Source: DATFVA01 sp963832715 (GTDB lineage Bacteria > Bacteroidota > Ignavibacteria > Ignavibacteriales > Ignavibacteriaceae). From it: DNA of 64,000 nucleotides. A program made the translations under genes and the position numbers. The notes beneath the pieces were generated by a model. It did not search any database. It worked only from the letters and a program-made list of their open reading frames with translations, and was not told the DNA's origin. Below are positions 56,419 to 64,000 of this stretch, piece after piece. Location of the stretch: positions 310,001 through 374,000 of the forward strand of contig CAWHVB010000003.1 in the NCBI GenBank assembly GCA_963832715.1, written 5' to 3'. How positions within the stretch are numbered: the stretch's first letter is position 1; each line of letters opens with the position of its first letter.

Positions 56419-57654
56419 CTACTCATACCTCAACGCTTCCACCGGGTCCATCTTCGCAGCCGAGTATGCAGGCGCAAGACCGGCTATAATTCCGGTGAGC
56501 AAAGAAATTAAAATTGCAATAATTACGGCATCGTATTGTACAGATGTTGGTATAAATTGATTTACCATCATGCTTATCAGAATGGCAAAGAGAAGTCCGA
56601 TAAGCCCGCCCATAATGCATATTGTGGATGACTCTAATAAAAATTGTCCCAGGATGGTCCGTCTCTTGGCCCCAATGGCTTTTCTAAGTCCGATTTCTTT
56701 TGTTCTTTCTTTAACAGAGACAAACATTATATTCATAATGCCTATAGCTCCTACAAAAAGAGAAAGACCTGTAATGAATAAACCGGCAATCTGAATAACC
56801 CCGACTATGCTGTTATAGTTATCCATCAATCCTTCCTGCTGGTTTATTGAGAAATCATTTTCTTCACTGTAAGTAAGTCCCCGTATCTTTCTCATTATAC
56901 CTTCCGCTTCCGCTTTGGTATCTTCAAGAAGGGCAGGACTTGCCGCTCTTACATTGATCGTAATTGATCCATGCATTTCGCTGGTAAAGTTCTTAAAAAT
57001 TGTTCCTATAGGTACAAATACCTGGTTATCGGGATTGAAACTACCGAGCATAAAACTTCCCTGCTCAGTAAGCACGCCTACAACTTTATAATTGACACCG
57101 CCGATCTTAATGGTTTTATCAATGGCATTTTCCCTGGGAAAAAGGTTCTTAGCCAGTTCGCTGCCCAGCACCGCAACCTGTCTCGAGCTTTTGCTTTCGA
57201 TTTCACTATAAAACCTTCCTTCAGCGAAAGTAAAATTTGTAGTTTTCACATAATCGGCAGATGATCCGTTCACATTGACGGCATCAGTCCTTCTGTCTTC
57301 ATACTTAACTGTCTGGCGGGTACCGGCTACAGGGGCAGTAGCTGCCGGAAGTTTAGCCATATTCTTAAACTCTTCATAATCTTCCATCGTAAGGTTTTTC
57401 CTGTTCCGCATTTTCCACCAGTCCTCGTTAGAGAACCAGGCCCATTTATCAATATACAGAACATCAGATCCCAGCGCACTTATGCCGTTCTGGAAAGAAT
57501 TGTCAATTCCTTTAATTGCAGTGGTCATAACAACGACAGATGTCACACCAATAATTATCCCGAGCATTGTCAGGATAGATCGTACTTTGTTAGCCCGGAT
57601 CGCTCTCAGTGCTATCATCATACTTTCTTTCATTTCAAACAAAAATGTACTCAT
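56419..57654 (-). CDS. MacB/FtsX-type ABC permease, divergent first permease
   Basis: A 411-residue permease of the same class but clearly different from the three that follow: it starts MSTFLFEMKESMMIALRAI, has the first helix VRSILTMLGIIIGVTSVVVM, a shorter periplasmic repertoire (ADYVKTTNFTFAEGRFY), the RTKEIGLRKAIGAKRRTIL coupling motif, and also ends PVEALRYE. As the gene next to the ATPase it is likely the ancestral MacB permease; the tandem set would be later additions. Intact in one frame. Confidence 0.92.
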   Translation of the reverse strand: MSTFLFEMKESMMIALRAIRANKVRSILTMLGIIIGVTSVVVMTTAIKGIDNSFQNGISALGSDVLYIDKWAWFSNEDWWKMRNRKNLTMEDYEEFKNMAKLPAATAPVAGTRQTVKYEDRRTDAVNVNGSSADYVKTTNFTFAEGRFYSEIESKSSRQVAVLGSELAKNLFPRENAIDKTIKIGGVNYKVVGVLTEQGSFMLGSFNPDNQVFVPIGTIFKNFTSEMHGSITINVRAASPALLEDTKAEAEGIMRKIRGLTYSEENDFSINQQEGLMDNYNSIVGVIQIAGLFITGLSLFVGAIGIMNIMFVSVKERTKEIGLRKAIGAKRRTILGQFLLESSTICIMGGLIGLLFAILISMMVNQFIPTSVQYDAVIIAILISLLTGIIAGLAPAYSAAKMDPVEALRYE

Positions 57655-57685
57655 AATTAATCCAGCCGATTAGTTTAAGTTTTAA

Positions 57686-58408
57686 TCAAAGCCCTGCTGC
57701 TGCTCTTGGTTTAGGAATATAACGGTTCTGAACGGGAAAGTCATTTTCTATAAGTCCATCCTTTATACGGATAATCCTTGCAGCATGTTCTGCTATATAT
57801 TCCTCGTGAGTAACCAGAATAATTGTATTTCCTTTTTCGTATATCTCATTAAATAGTATCATAATTTCTTCACCGGTCTTGGAATCAAGGTTTCCGGTAG
57901 GTTCGTCTGCAAGTATGATGGCAGGTTTGGTAACCAGGGCTCTTGCGATTGCAACCCTCTGTCTTTGACCGCCCGAAAGTTCGTTTGGTTTGTGATGCAT
58001 CCTGTCCTTAAGACCTACATCTATCAGGGATGCCTCCGCTCTCTCTCTTCTTTCAGCATAGGCGAGTCCTGCATAAATGAGGGGCAGTTCCACGTTGTGG
58101 ATAGCATCGGATCTGGAAAGCAGGTTGAATGTCTGGAATACAAATCCGATCTCCCTGTTCCTGATGGCGGCAAGCTGGTTATCGGTCATTTCACTTACAC
58201 TGTTTCCTTTAAAATCGTATATCCCTGATGTCGGGGTATCGAGACAGCCCAGCATATTCATTAGGGTAGATTTGCCCGAGCCTGAAGGTCCCATAATTGC
58301 TACATATTCATTTTTATCTATTTTTAGCGAAACATCTCTTAATGCATTAACCTCTTCACTTCCAACCTGGTAAATCTTAGCTATATGTTCAATGTTGATG
58401 ATATTCAT
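57686..58408 (-). CDS. macB: MacB-type ABC transporter ATP-binding protein
   Basis: Cytoplasmic ATPase of 240 residues driving the permeases. Walker A GPSGSGKST (40-48), Q-loop FQTFNLLS near 92, signature LSGGQRQRVAIARAL (144-158), Walker B IILADEPTGNLD (164-175) and H-loop VTHEEY near 195 are all intact. Unlike E. coli MacB, ATPase and permease are separate polypeptides (LolD/FtsX style). One ATPase serves four permeases here. It lies 14 bases after the MacA gene, so they are co-transcribed. Confidence 0.95.
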   Translation of the reverse strand: MNIINIEHIAKIYQVGSEEVNALRDVSLKIDKNEYVAIMGPSGSGKSTLMNMLGCLDTPTSGIYDFKGNSVSEMTDNQLAAIRNREIGFVFQTFNLLSRSDAIHNVELPLIYAGLAYAERRERAEASLIDVGLKDRMHHKPNELSGGQRQRVAIARALVTKPAIILADEPTGNLDSKTGEEIMILFNEIYEKGNTIILVTHEEYIAEHAARIIRIKDGLIENDFPVQNRYIPKPRAAAGL

Positions 58409-58422
58409 TCTGCAATTCCGTT

Positions 58423-59718
58423 TTATTTATTATTGGATCCGAAAGCCTGGCTTTTTTCTTCTACCCTGACATTAGAGCCGTCTGCCAGTTCTTTTGAGAT
58501 CGCACGGTAACTTCCGCTGACTACCTTCTGTGTTGTATCAAGACCTGATTTTACTTCAATAAAGTTGTCGTCGCTTATTCCTGTTTCAACATTAATGGTC
58601 CTGGCTTTATTATCTTTAACAACAAATACGATTTCCTGAAGTTTATTCGGACCAAATTCAGCCTTTTTCTCTGCTTTTACATTCCCACTATTTTCTTCAT
58701 CTTTATCCATTGTGAGTTCAGATTTATTTCTTGCAGTTACGCTTTGTATCGGAACTGCAACAACATTATGTTTTGTCTCAGTCTGTATATCCGCGTTGCA
58801 CGACATACCTGGTCTTAGCTGATCATCGGGGTTGAATAATTTTATTTTTACATCAAAATTCACAACCTGTTCCTGTGTGCCAAGGCCTTCTGAAATTGCA
58901 CTATTGCCTATCTCGGTCACTTTTCCTTTAAATATTCTGTCGCCGAATGCATCTACTTTAATCAGAGCAGTATCGCCAATTGCAACAAGCACAACATCAT
59001 TTTCGTCCACGTCAACACTTGCTTCAATATTCCCGAGATCAGAAACAGTCATCATGTCAGTGCCCTGGCTGAATCCGCTTCCCAGAACCCTTTCTCCAAG
59101 TTCTACATTCAGTTTTGTAATAGTTCCTGTCATTGGTGAATAGATTGCTGTCTTATTAAGCTGTTCATCTGATTCTTTAAGGGCTGCAGCCATCTGGGAT
59201 ACATTTGCCTGGGCTGCTTCATACGATGCCTGTGAAGATAAATATGAACTTTTTGAAGCTTCGAGCTCTGAATCACTCGATAAGCCTTTTGCATGAAGTT
59301 CCTTCACCCTGTTGTAGTCGGATGTTAATTTGTCAAGTTCAGCTTTTCTCATTGCAAGTGTGGCTTTGGCTCCCTGTAGATTTGCTTCGGCTCTGTCCTT
59401 CTGGGCGATATAGGAATCTGCTTTTATCTTTATTAAAAGATCTCCCTTTTTGACGTGATTGCCTTCTTTAACCGGAAGTGATACAATCTCACCTGTAACT
59501 TCAGGAGTAATTACCACCTGGAATTCGGGGTTGATCTTGCCTGTTGCTGCAACAGTCTGAGTTATATCTTTCCTGATAACTTTTTCAACCTGAACAGGTA
59601 TTATTTCCTCTTTACTGCCTCCTATTAAAGCAATGAGGATAAGTGCTACAACCAGCACACCTATTCCGCCGAAAATGTAAAGCTTCTTTTTTGATTTTTT
59701 TGTTTTCCCGTTAGCCAT
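58423..59718 (-). CDS. Periplasmic adaptor subunit of ABC efflux (MacA/HlyD type)
   Basis: Membrane-fusion protein of 431 residues linking the inner-membrane permease to TolC. Features: one N-terminal membrane helix (about 13-31), a biotinyl-lipoyl half-motif (GEIVSLPVKEGNHVKKGDLLIKI), a coiled-coil hairpin (about 105-195, LQGAKATLAMRKAELDKLTSDYNRVKELHA), the second lipoyl half, a beta-barrel domain, and a membrane-proximal domain (DDQLRPGMSCNADIQT). A Lys/Glu-rich stretch near 350 looks like a linker. Order TolC-MacA-MacB matches macrolide/peptide-type tripartite efflux systems. Confidence 0.93.
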   Translation of the reverse strand: MANGKTKKSKKKLYIFGGIGVLVVALILIALIGGSKEEIIPVQVEKVIRKDITQTVAATGKINPEFQVVITPEVTGEIVSLPVKEGNHVKKGDLLIKIKADSYIAQKDRAEANLQGAKATLAMRKAELDKLTSDYNRVKELHAKGLSSDSELEASKSSYLSSQASYEAAQANVSQMAAALKESDEQLNKTAIYSPMTGTITKLNVELGERVLGSGFSQGTDMMTVSDLGNIEASVDVDENDVVLVAIGDTALIKVDAFGDRIFKGKVTEIGNSAISEGLGTQEQVVNFDVKIKLFNPDDQLRPGMSCNADIQTETKHNVVAVPIQSVTARNKSELTMDKDEENSGNVKAEKKAEFGPNKLQEIVFVVKDNKARTINVETGISDDNFIEVKSGLDTTQKVVSGSYRAISKELADGSNVRVEEKSQAFGSNNK

Positions 59719-59758
59719 TAGAAAATACTCCCGATAATAAATTTATTTCAAATATTTT

Positions 59759-61102
59759 TTATTCGTATTGCTGATAGTTCAGAACGCCTAGGTAATACCT
59801 TAGCTGTTCACTTAAAACTACGTATGCAAACTTTGCATTTATATAGTTGGTTCGAGCAATAGTGTAATTCGAATTCGCGATAAGAACGTTAAGAAGTGTT
59901 CCGGAACCGAGAGAATATTTTTCCTCTTCGATTCTTCTGTTTTCTTCAGCAGCTTTTACATTTTTTTCATTTACGCTCAGACTCTTCTCAGCAGCCTGGA
60001 GATCAAGATAATTTTTCTGCAGGTTTCGTTTAATATTTCGTTCAAGCTCTGTTAGTTCGATATCCTTATTCTGTGCATTAACCTCTGCAATCTCAACACG
60101 GTTTTCTGTTGAAAAACCTGAGAATATCGGTATGCTTAATGTAGCACTTACATTAAGATATTTCGAGTCATTTAAATTTTCAATCGCATCGGCTCTGAGC
60201 TGGTAGCTTATGCTTCCTGTTAGCCTTGGAAAATAACCTGATTGGGCAATCGTAACGCCGTTTTCAGCACTTTTCAGGCTTAATTGAGCGCTTTTATAAT
60301 CGCTCCTTGTACTTAAAGCCTTTGTAACAAGTTCCGATATATCCTGGTAATCTGTATCATTAGGGGTGCCTGAGGTTCCTGTTTCTGTATTTGCGGGTTC
60401 TTCGAATTCATACTGTTCAAGTACATCCAGTCCCAGGTAATATAATAAATTGGTTCGTGCAGTTTCCAGATCATTTTTAGCCTGGATCAGTGCAAGCTCT
60501 GCATTCCCTGCCTGAACCTGCTGATTATATACATCAGCCAGCGTAACCGCACCGAGCTTATTTCTTTCTGTTATCGTTTCAAGGTTTTTCTGGTTCCACT
60601 TTACATCATCTTCTTTTACATTTAATAGCTGTTTTGCATTAATTACATCGTAGAAAAGTGTAATAGTCTGAAAGACTATATCCTGTTTCAATCTTTCTAA
60701 GCTTAGCTGACCGGCTTCAAGGTCGTTCTTCGACTGTGAAAGAGTGGCAATGTTTGAAAGTCCGTCAAACAAAGTGATGTCGCTGTTTGCCCCTACAGTA
60801 TAATTCCTGCTCTGCGAGGTTGATGTTGGAAGATTGAAAACTGATCCCTGGATAATCACACTTCCGCCCGCTTCTTCTGCTTTTGTCCAGTTCCAGTATC
60901 CGTATGCTCCGAGTGTCGGCAGAAAATTTCCGTAAGCTGCTTTTACACCCGATTCATATGTATTAATCGTATTTTCACTTTTTTGAAGTGTCGTGTTCTT
61001 ATTCAGTGCTGTGTTGATTGCTTCATCGAGGCTTAATGTCTTCTGTGCGTACGAGGCAAAAGTGAAAGTTATCAGACATATTAAGCTTAGAATTAAACGC
61101 AT
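59759..61102 (-). CDS. TolC family outer-membrane efflux protein
   Basis: A 447-residue outer-membrane channel subunit. The signal peptide ends YAQ (19). Two repeated halves of long helices plus strands are visible, with the typical phrases LSLDEAINTALNKNTTL, GANSDITLFDGLSN, GAVTLADVYNQQVQ, and in the second half IAQSGYFPRLTGSISY and LERNIKRNLQKNYLDL. Both halves have the VxxA/GxLP-type turns expected for the equatorial domain. First gene of the export operon; it ends 40 bases before the adaptor gene. No partner receptor gene is adjacent. Confidence 0.93.
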   Translation of the reverse strand: MRLILSLICLITFTFASYAQKTLSLDEAINTALNKNTTLQKSENTINTYESGVKAAYGNFLPTLGAYGYWNWTKAEEAGGSVIIQGSVFNLPTSTSQSRNYTVGANSDITLFDGLSNIATLSQSKNDLEAGQLSLERLKQDIVFQTITLFYDVINAKQLLNVKEDDVKWNQKNLETITERNKLGAVTLADVYNQQVQAGNAELALIQAKNDLETARTNLLYYLGLDVLEQYEFEEPANTETGTSGTPNDTDYQDISELVTKALSTRSDYKSAQLSLKSAENGVTIAQSGYFPRLTGSISYQLRADAIENLNDSKYLNVSATLSIPIFSGFSTENRVEIAEVNAQNKDIELTELERNIKRNLQKNYLDLQAAEKSLSVNEKNVKAAEENRRIEEEKYSLGSGTLLNVLIANSNYTIARTNYINAKFAYVVLSEQLRYYLGVLNYQQYE

Positions 61103-61350
61103 TATTTTTCTCCCGGCAAATTATTTGTGAGAATCAGAATTTTATTGTTTTTCTTTAGACACTAGGATACAATATTAAGTTACTTAAGTTTCGATATTTT
61201 CTTTATTTGCAAAGAACATATAAAGAATTCCTTACAAAAATAAATTATCTTCAGCCGTATATAAAATTTTAAGTATAAACGGCGGAATAATTACATATGC
61301 GGTAAAAGAATCATTATCGTTATAAGAAGTGCCGTAAAACCTTTTCCCTT

Positions 61351-62781
61351 TCAGATAAACCTGTCCTTAATCTTCAGAAGATACTGGTAAGCCTCTTCAT
61401 AATTATTCCCTATTTCGCCGTCAAGAATTGCATCCTCTATGGCCTGCTTTATTTCACCTACCTTTTTTGAAGGTTTGAGATTGCATACCTCCATAATGGT
61501 GTCACCCCTTACCGGCGACTGAAATGCCCTGAGTTTATCTTTCTCCTCAACTTCCCAGACCTTCTTCATTACTTTTTCATAATTTTCAAGGTAGCGGTCC
61601 ACTTTGTCGCGGTTTTTACTGGTAATATCTGCACGGCAGAGAGTTATCAGATCCTCAAGATCCTCACCCGCTGATACTATCAATCTCCTTATGGCGGAAT
61701 CTGTAACTTCCTCTTTTGCCAGTGCAATTGGTCTTAAATGAAGTCGTACAAGCTTTTCTACATATTCAAGTTTGGAAAAAGGCAGCTTCATTTTTTTGAA
61801 AATTGATTTCATCTGTCTGGCACCCATCTCCTCGTGACCGTGAAATGTCCATCCCGTCCCTTCCACGAATCTCTTCGTCTGGGGCTTCGCAATATCATGG
61901 ACTAAAGCTGCAAACCGCAGCCATACATCCTCGGTCACCCTGGAAATATTATCCACTACTTCACAGGTGTGCAGAAAAACGTCCTTATGATGGTAATCCT
62001 TTCTCTGTTCTATCCCGCCGAGTCTTGCAGCTTCTGGGAAAATAATTCCCATTACTCCTGAATTGTATAATAGTTTTAATCCGATGGACGGTTTAGGTGA
62101 TGCAAGTATTTTAAGAAATTCATCGCTGATCCTTTCCTGTGATACAATTTTCAGTCTCTCCTTCATCTCTTCTGCTGCTTCCATTATGGAATCGTCCACT
62201 TTAAACTTCAGCTGTGAGGCGAATCGGAAGGCTCTTAATATTCTAAGGGGGTCATCATCAAAAGTCTTTAGCGGGTCCTGCGGTGTTCTGATTAACTTTT
62301 TTCCGATGTCGTCCAGCCCGCCGAATTCATCTACAAGTGTTCCGAAATCTTTCTTTGAAAGGGATACCGCAAGTGTATTTATGGTAAAGTCCCGCCGTAA
62401 AATGTCCTCTTCGAATGTGCCTGCTATAACTTCGGGTTTTCTGCTTTCTCTCCTGTAGGATTCTTTTCTTGCCCCCACAAATTCTAGATCAAAATCGCCG
62501 TATTTAAAATGAGCTGTACCGAAATTCCTGAATACGTCAACCTTCTCTATACCGAGCTTCGCCGCAAACGACCGCGCGTATTCCTCACCATTCCCCACTA
62601 CAAGAAAATCAATCTCGTCTCTTTCTCGCTTAAGTATCAGATCGCGTACAAAACCGCCGACAATAAAAACATCATAGTTCTTTTCTTCAGCAGCGTCGGT
62701 CGCTGATTTGATGAAGGGATATTTCTTAAGTTCCAGTTCAAAGTTTATGAGTTCTTTTGTAATTTTTTTACTGCTCTTCAT
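61351..62781 (-). CDS. cca: CCA tRNA nucleotidyltransferase / poly(A) polymerase family protein with HD domain
   Basis: A 476-residue class II nucleotidyltransferase adding or repairing the tRNA 3' CCA end. The head domain has IVGGFVRDLIL followed by DEIDFLVVG (the catalytic acidic pair), the RRDFTINTLA motif near 131 and DDPLRILRAFRFA near 180. Neck and body follow. A C-terminal HD phosphohydrolase domain includes HHKDVFLHTCEVVDN and AALVHDIAKP. The HD-containing arrangement is common in Bacteroidota. Its start overlaps the AI-2E gene by 14 bases. True CCA addition versus A-addition is not separable from sequence alone. Confidence 0.93.
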   Translation of the reverse strand: MKSSKKITKELINFELELKKYPFIKSATDAAEEKNYDVFIVGGFVRDLILKRERDEIDFLVVGNGEEYARSFAAKLGIEKVDVFRNFGTAHFKYGDFDLEFVGARKESYRRESRKPEVIAGTFEEDILRRDFTINTLAVSLSKKDFGTLVDEFGGLDDIGKKLIRTPQDPLKTFDDDPLRILRAFRFASQLKFKVDDSIMEAAEEMKERLKIVSQERISDEFLKILASPKPSIGLKLLYNSGVMGIIFPEAARLGGIEQRKDYHHKDVFLHTCEVVDNISRVTEDVWLRFAALVHDIAKPQTKRFVEGTGWTFHGHEEMGARQMKSIFKKMKLPFSKLEYVEKLVRLHLRPIALAKEEVTDSAIRRLIVSAGEDLEDLITLCRADITSKNRDKVDRYLENYEKVMKKVWEVEEKDKLRAFQSPVRGDTIMEVCNLKPSKKVGEIKQAIEDAILDGEIGNNYEEAYQYLLKIKDRFI

Positions 62782-63895
62782 TAATGTTCTTTGGCTCGAT
62801 AATTATAGAATTCAGATTGTGGGCTTTGCTCCCCATCAATATAGCAATAGGCTTCAAAGGTTCAATATTGCTGAACAGGATCTTCATCGCAGCAGCAATA
62901 GGCACCGCCAGGAACATGCCTACAATGCCCCATACCCAGCCCCAGAAAATAAGTGAGAAAAGAACGAAGACGGGACTGAGATCCATATGTCTTCCGAGGT
63001 AATGCGGTTCGATCAGGTTTCCCACAATATTATGTAATACGAACAGTACTGCGGCTAAGGAAATTGAGGTAAGTCCAAGTCCGTATTGGAGCAGTGCGAT
63101 AGCTATAGGCCCTATGGTCGCTATCAGCGCCCCAATGTTGGGAATAAAGTTAAATACAAAAGTCAGTAAGCCCCATAAAATAGCAAAATCAACATTGTAG
63201 ATCATCAGGACAATAGTTACGATTGTACCTAATATCAGGCTGAGAATAGTTTTAATTATCAGGTACGACTGCAGCTGCACGTTGATATTATTCAGATTTT
63301 GCTGTACCGCATACTTTTTTTCAGAAAAAGCGACCCCGAGTCTCTCCTCAAATTTTACTTTACCGAGCATCATAAATACCCAGAAGATCAGAGAAATAAA
63401 AAAATCTCCCAGCATAGAGGATAGTGAATTAAACAGGTTCTGAATTACACCTGCTTCAAAAAGTTTTTCAAATAGCGTGGACACTTTTAATCTTCTGATG
63501 TCTATATTAATCCACGACGCAAATTCTCTCAGTGTTACATCGAAGGGTTTGAGTATTTCAGAAAAAAAACCTGAAATATTTTTCGAATATGCCTGTAGTT
63601 TATCGGGCAGATCGCTGACAGCTGAGATTAAAAGAAGTCCGGTCAGGTATCCTATTATAGCTACAACTACCAGTATCATCACCAGGGCCAGCCATTTTGG
63701 TACACCCTGTTTATGCAGGTATGCCAGGAGCGGATGAAAAAGGTAGGTAAGAAAGACTGCTATGGTTACCGGAACGAGTATCTCACTCAGAGCCATCAGG
63801 ATATAAACAAAAAGAACGAAGGAAATGAATCCAAGAAAATATGCCGCGGCTTTCATGTGTTTGTTCACAGATTTTTCCTGGACCATATAGCTCAC
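62768..63895 (-). CDS. AI-2E family transporter (UPF0118/PerM)
   Basis: A 375-residue inner-membrane permease with seven or eight hydrophobic segments. Family motifs: FLTYLFHPLLAYLHKQG near the first third; the segment NFIPNIGALIATIGPIAIALL is the conserved PNIG motif of the family; later LVEPHYLGR-like text (NLIEPHYLGRHMDLSP). Start options are GTG at 63895, which overlaps the upstream stop as GTGA, or ATG at 63886; the overlap favours GTG. The name reflects the early AI-2 export claim; several members are instead Na+/H+ antiporters, so substrate is open. Overlaps cca by 14 bases. Confidence 0.92.
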   Translation of the reverse strand: MSYMVQEKSVNKHMKAAAYFLGFISFVLFVYILMALSEILVPVTIAVFLTYLFHPLLAYLHKQGVPKWLALVMILVVVAIIGYLTGLLLISAVSDLPDKLQAYSKNISGFFSEILKPFDVTLREFASWINIDIRRLKVSTLFEKLFEAGVIQNLFNSLSSMLGDFFISLIFWVFMMLGKVKFEERLGVAFSEKKYAVQQNLNNINVQLQSYLIIKTILSLILGTIVTIVLMIYNVDFAILWGLLTFVFNFIPNIGALIATIGPIAIALLQYGLGLTSISLAAVLFVLHNIVGNLIEPHYLGRHMDLSPVFVLFSLIFWGWVWGIVGMFLAVPIAAAMKILFSNIEPLKPIAILMGSKAHNLNSIIIEPKNINEEQ

Positions 63896-64000
63896 TTAAA
63901 ATTTATTGTTGAAAGTATCCTGGTACCGTTTTCATAAAGCCAGTCTGTCTTATTAAAATTTTCTCTCAGTATAAAATTAAAATTTTTATCTCTATCATAC
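63892..64000 (-). CDS. C-terminal fragment of an unidentified protein
   Basis: The minus-strand frame entering at the right edge stays open for 35 codons to a TGA at 63894-63892, ending RILSTINFK. The stop overlaps the GTG start of the AI-2E gene (GTGA), the usual coupled-operon arrangement, which is the main reason to believe it. The fragment is too short to name and carries no known motif. Confidence 0.5.
   Translation of the reverse strand, partial: YDRDKNFNFILRENFNKTDWLYENGTRILSTINFK

Noticed and set aside
62768..63895. Quorum-sensing AI-2 exporter
   Set aside because: The family name is historical; nothing in the window (no LuxS or Lsr genes) ties this member to AI-2.

Overview
The window looks like a chromosomal segment (probably a metagenome-assembled or draft contig) of a free-living member of the Bacteroidota/Ignavibacteriota group, most likely Ignavibacteria. 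The evidence is two secreted proteins ending in the type A sorting domain of the type IX secretion system (motif NYPNPFNP / NFPNPFNP), a PorV/PorQ-type porin, carboxypeptidase-regulatory-domain TonB receptors, many lipoproteins, and two candidate promoters of the Bacteroidota form TTTG-N19/20-TAnnTTTG. Most genes are on the minus strand. No rRNA, tRNA, CRISPR array, phage or transposase gene was recognised.

Layout. 1-0.23 kb: end of a TerC gene. 0.45-5.2 kb: a thiamine locus (TonB receptor, ThiN, sodium:solute symporter) behind a TPP riboswitch with a readable terminator/antiterminator. 5.2-7.8 kb: LysM lytic transglycosylase. 7.9-11.1 kb: acyl-CoA carboxylase beta subunit and a NitT/TauT-like ABC transporter, all frameshifted. 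11.2-16.9 kb: small accessory genes, including a Vat-like acetyltransferase, a DinB-like protein, a CBM20-like secreted protein, and a GyrI-like/pentapeptide-repeat pair. 17-34 kb: cell-surface genes, including a BNR-repeat lipoprotein, an outer-membrane barrel, an M1-M28-PDZ fusion peptidase, an M16 peptidase, PorV, a large surface protein with a haem-c motif, a TonB receptor and a T9SS cargo protein. 34-40 kb: an AT-richer plus-strand pair of surface proteins flanked on the left by non-coding repeats. 40-50.5 kb: housekeeping genes (MBL hydrolase, aroC, degQ, recO, mtnA, PfkB kinase, Nudix) and a 1.2-kb-residue outer-membrane protein. 50.5-52.3 kb: lipid kinase and metallophosphoesterase genes, both frameshifted. 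52.3-61.1 kb: a TolC-MacA-MacB export operon with four consecutive FtsX/MacB-type permeases, three of them close tandem paralogues. 61.3-64 kb: CCA-adding enzyme, AI-2E family permease and the end of another gene.

How the genes work together. The best-supported regulatory story is the thiamine locus: outer-membrane uptake, a candidate inner-membrane symporter and phosphorylation to TPP, under TPP feedback. The 19.9-32.9 kb run couples a TonB receptor, a surface protein and a PorV-type porin to three metallopeptidase domains, which suggests peptide handling at the cell envelope. The 52-61 kb operon is a tripartite efflux system with an expanded permease set.

Caution. Seven genes need eight single-base frame corrections to read through, clustered at 8.5-10.7 kb and 51-53.8 kb. 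This is more than expected for a healthy finished genome, so residual sequencing indels are a strong possibility.
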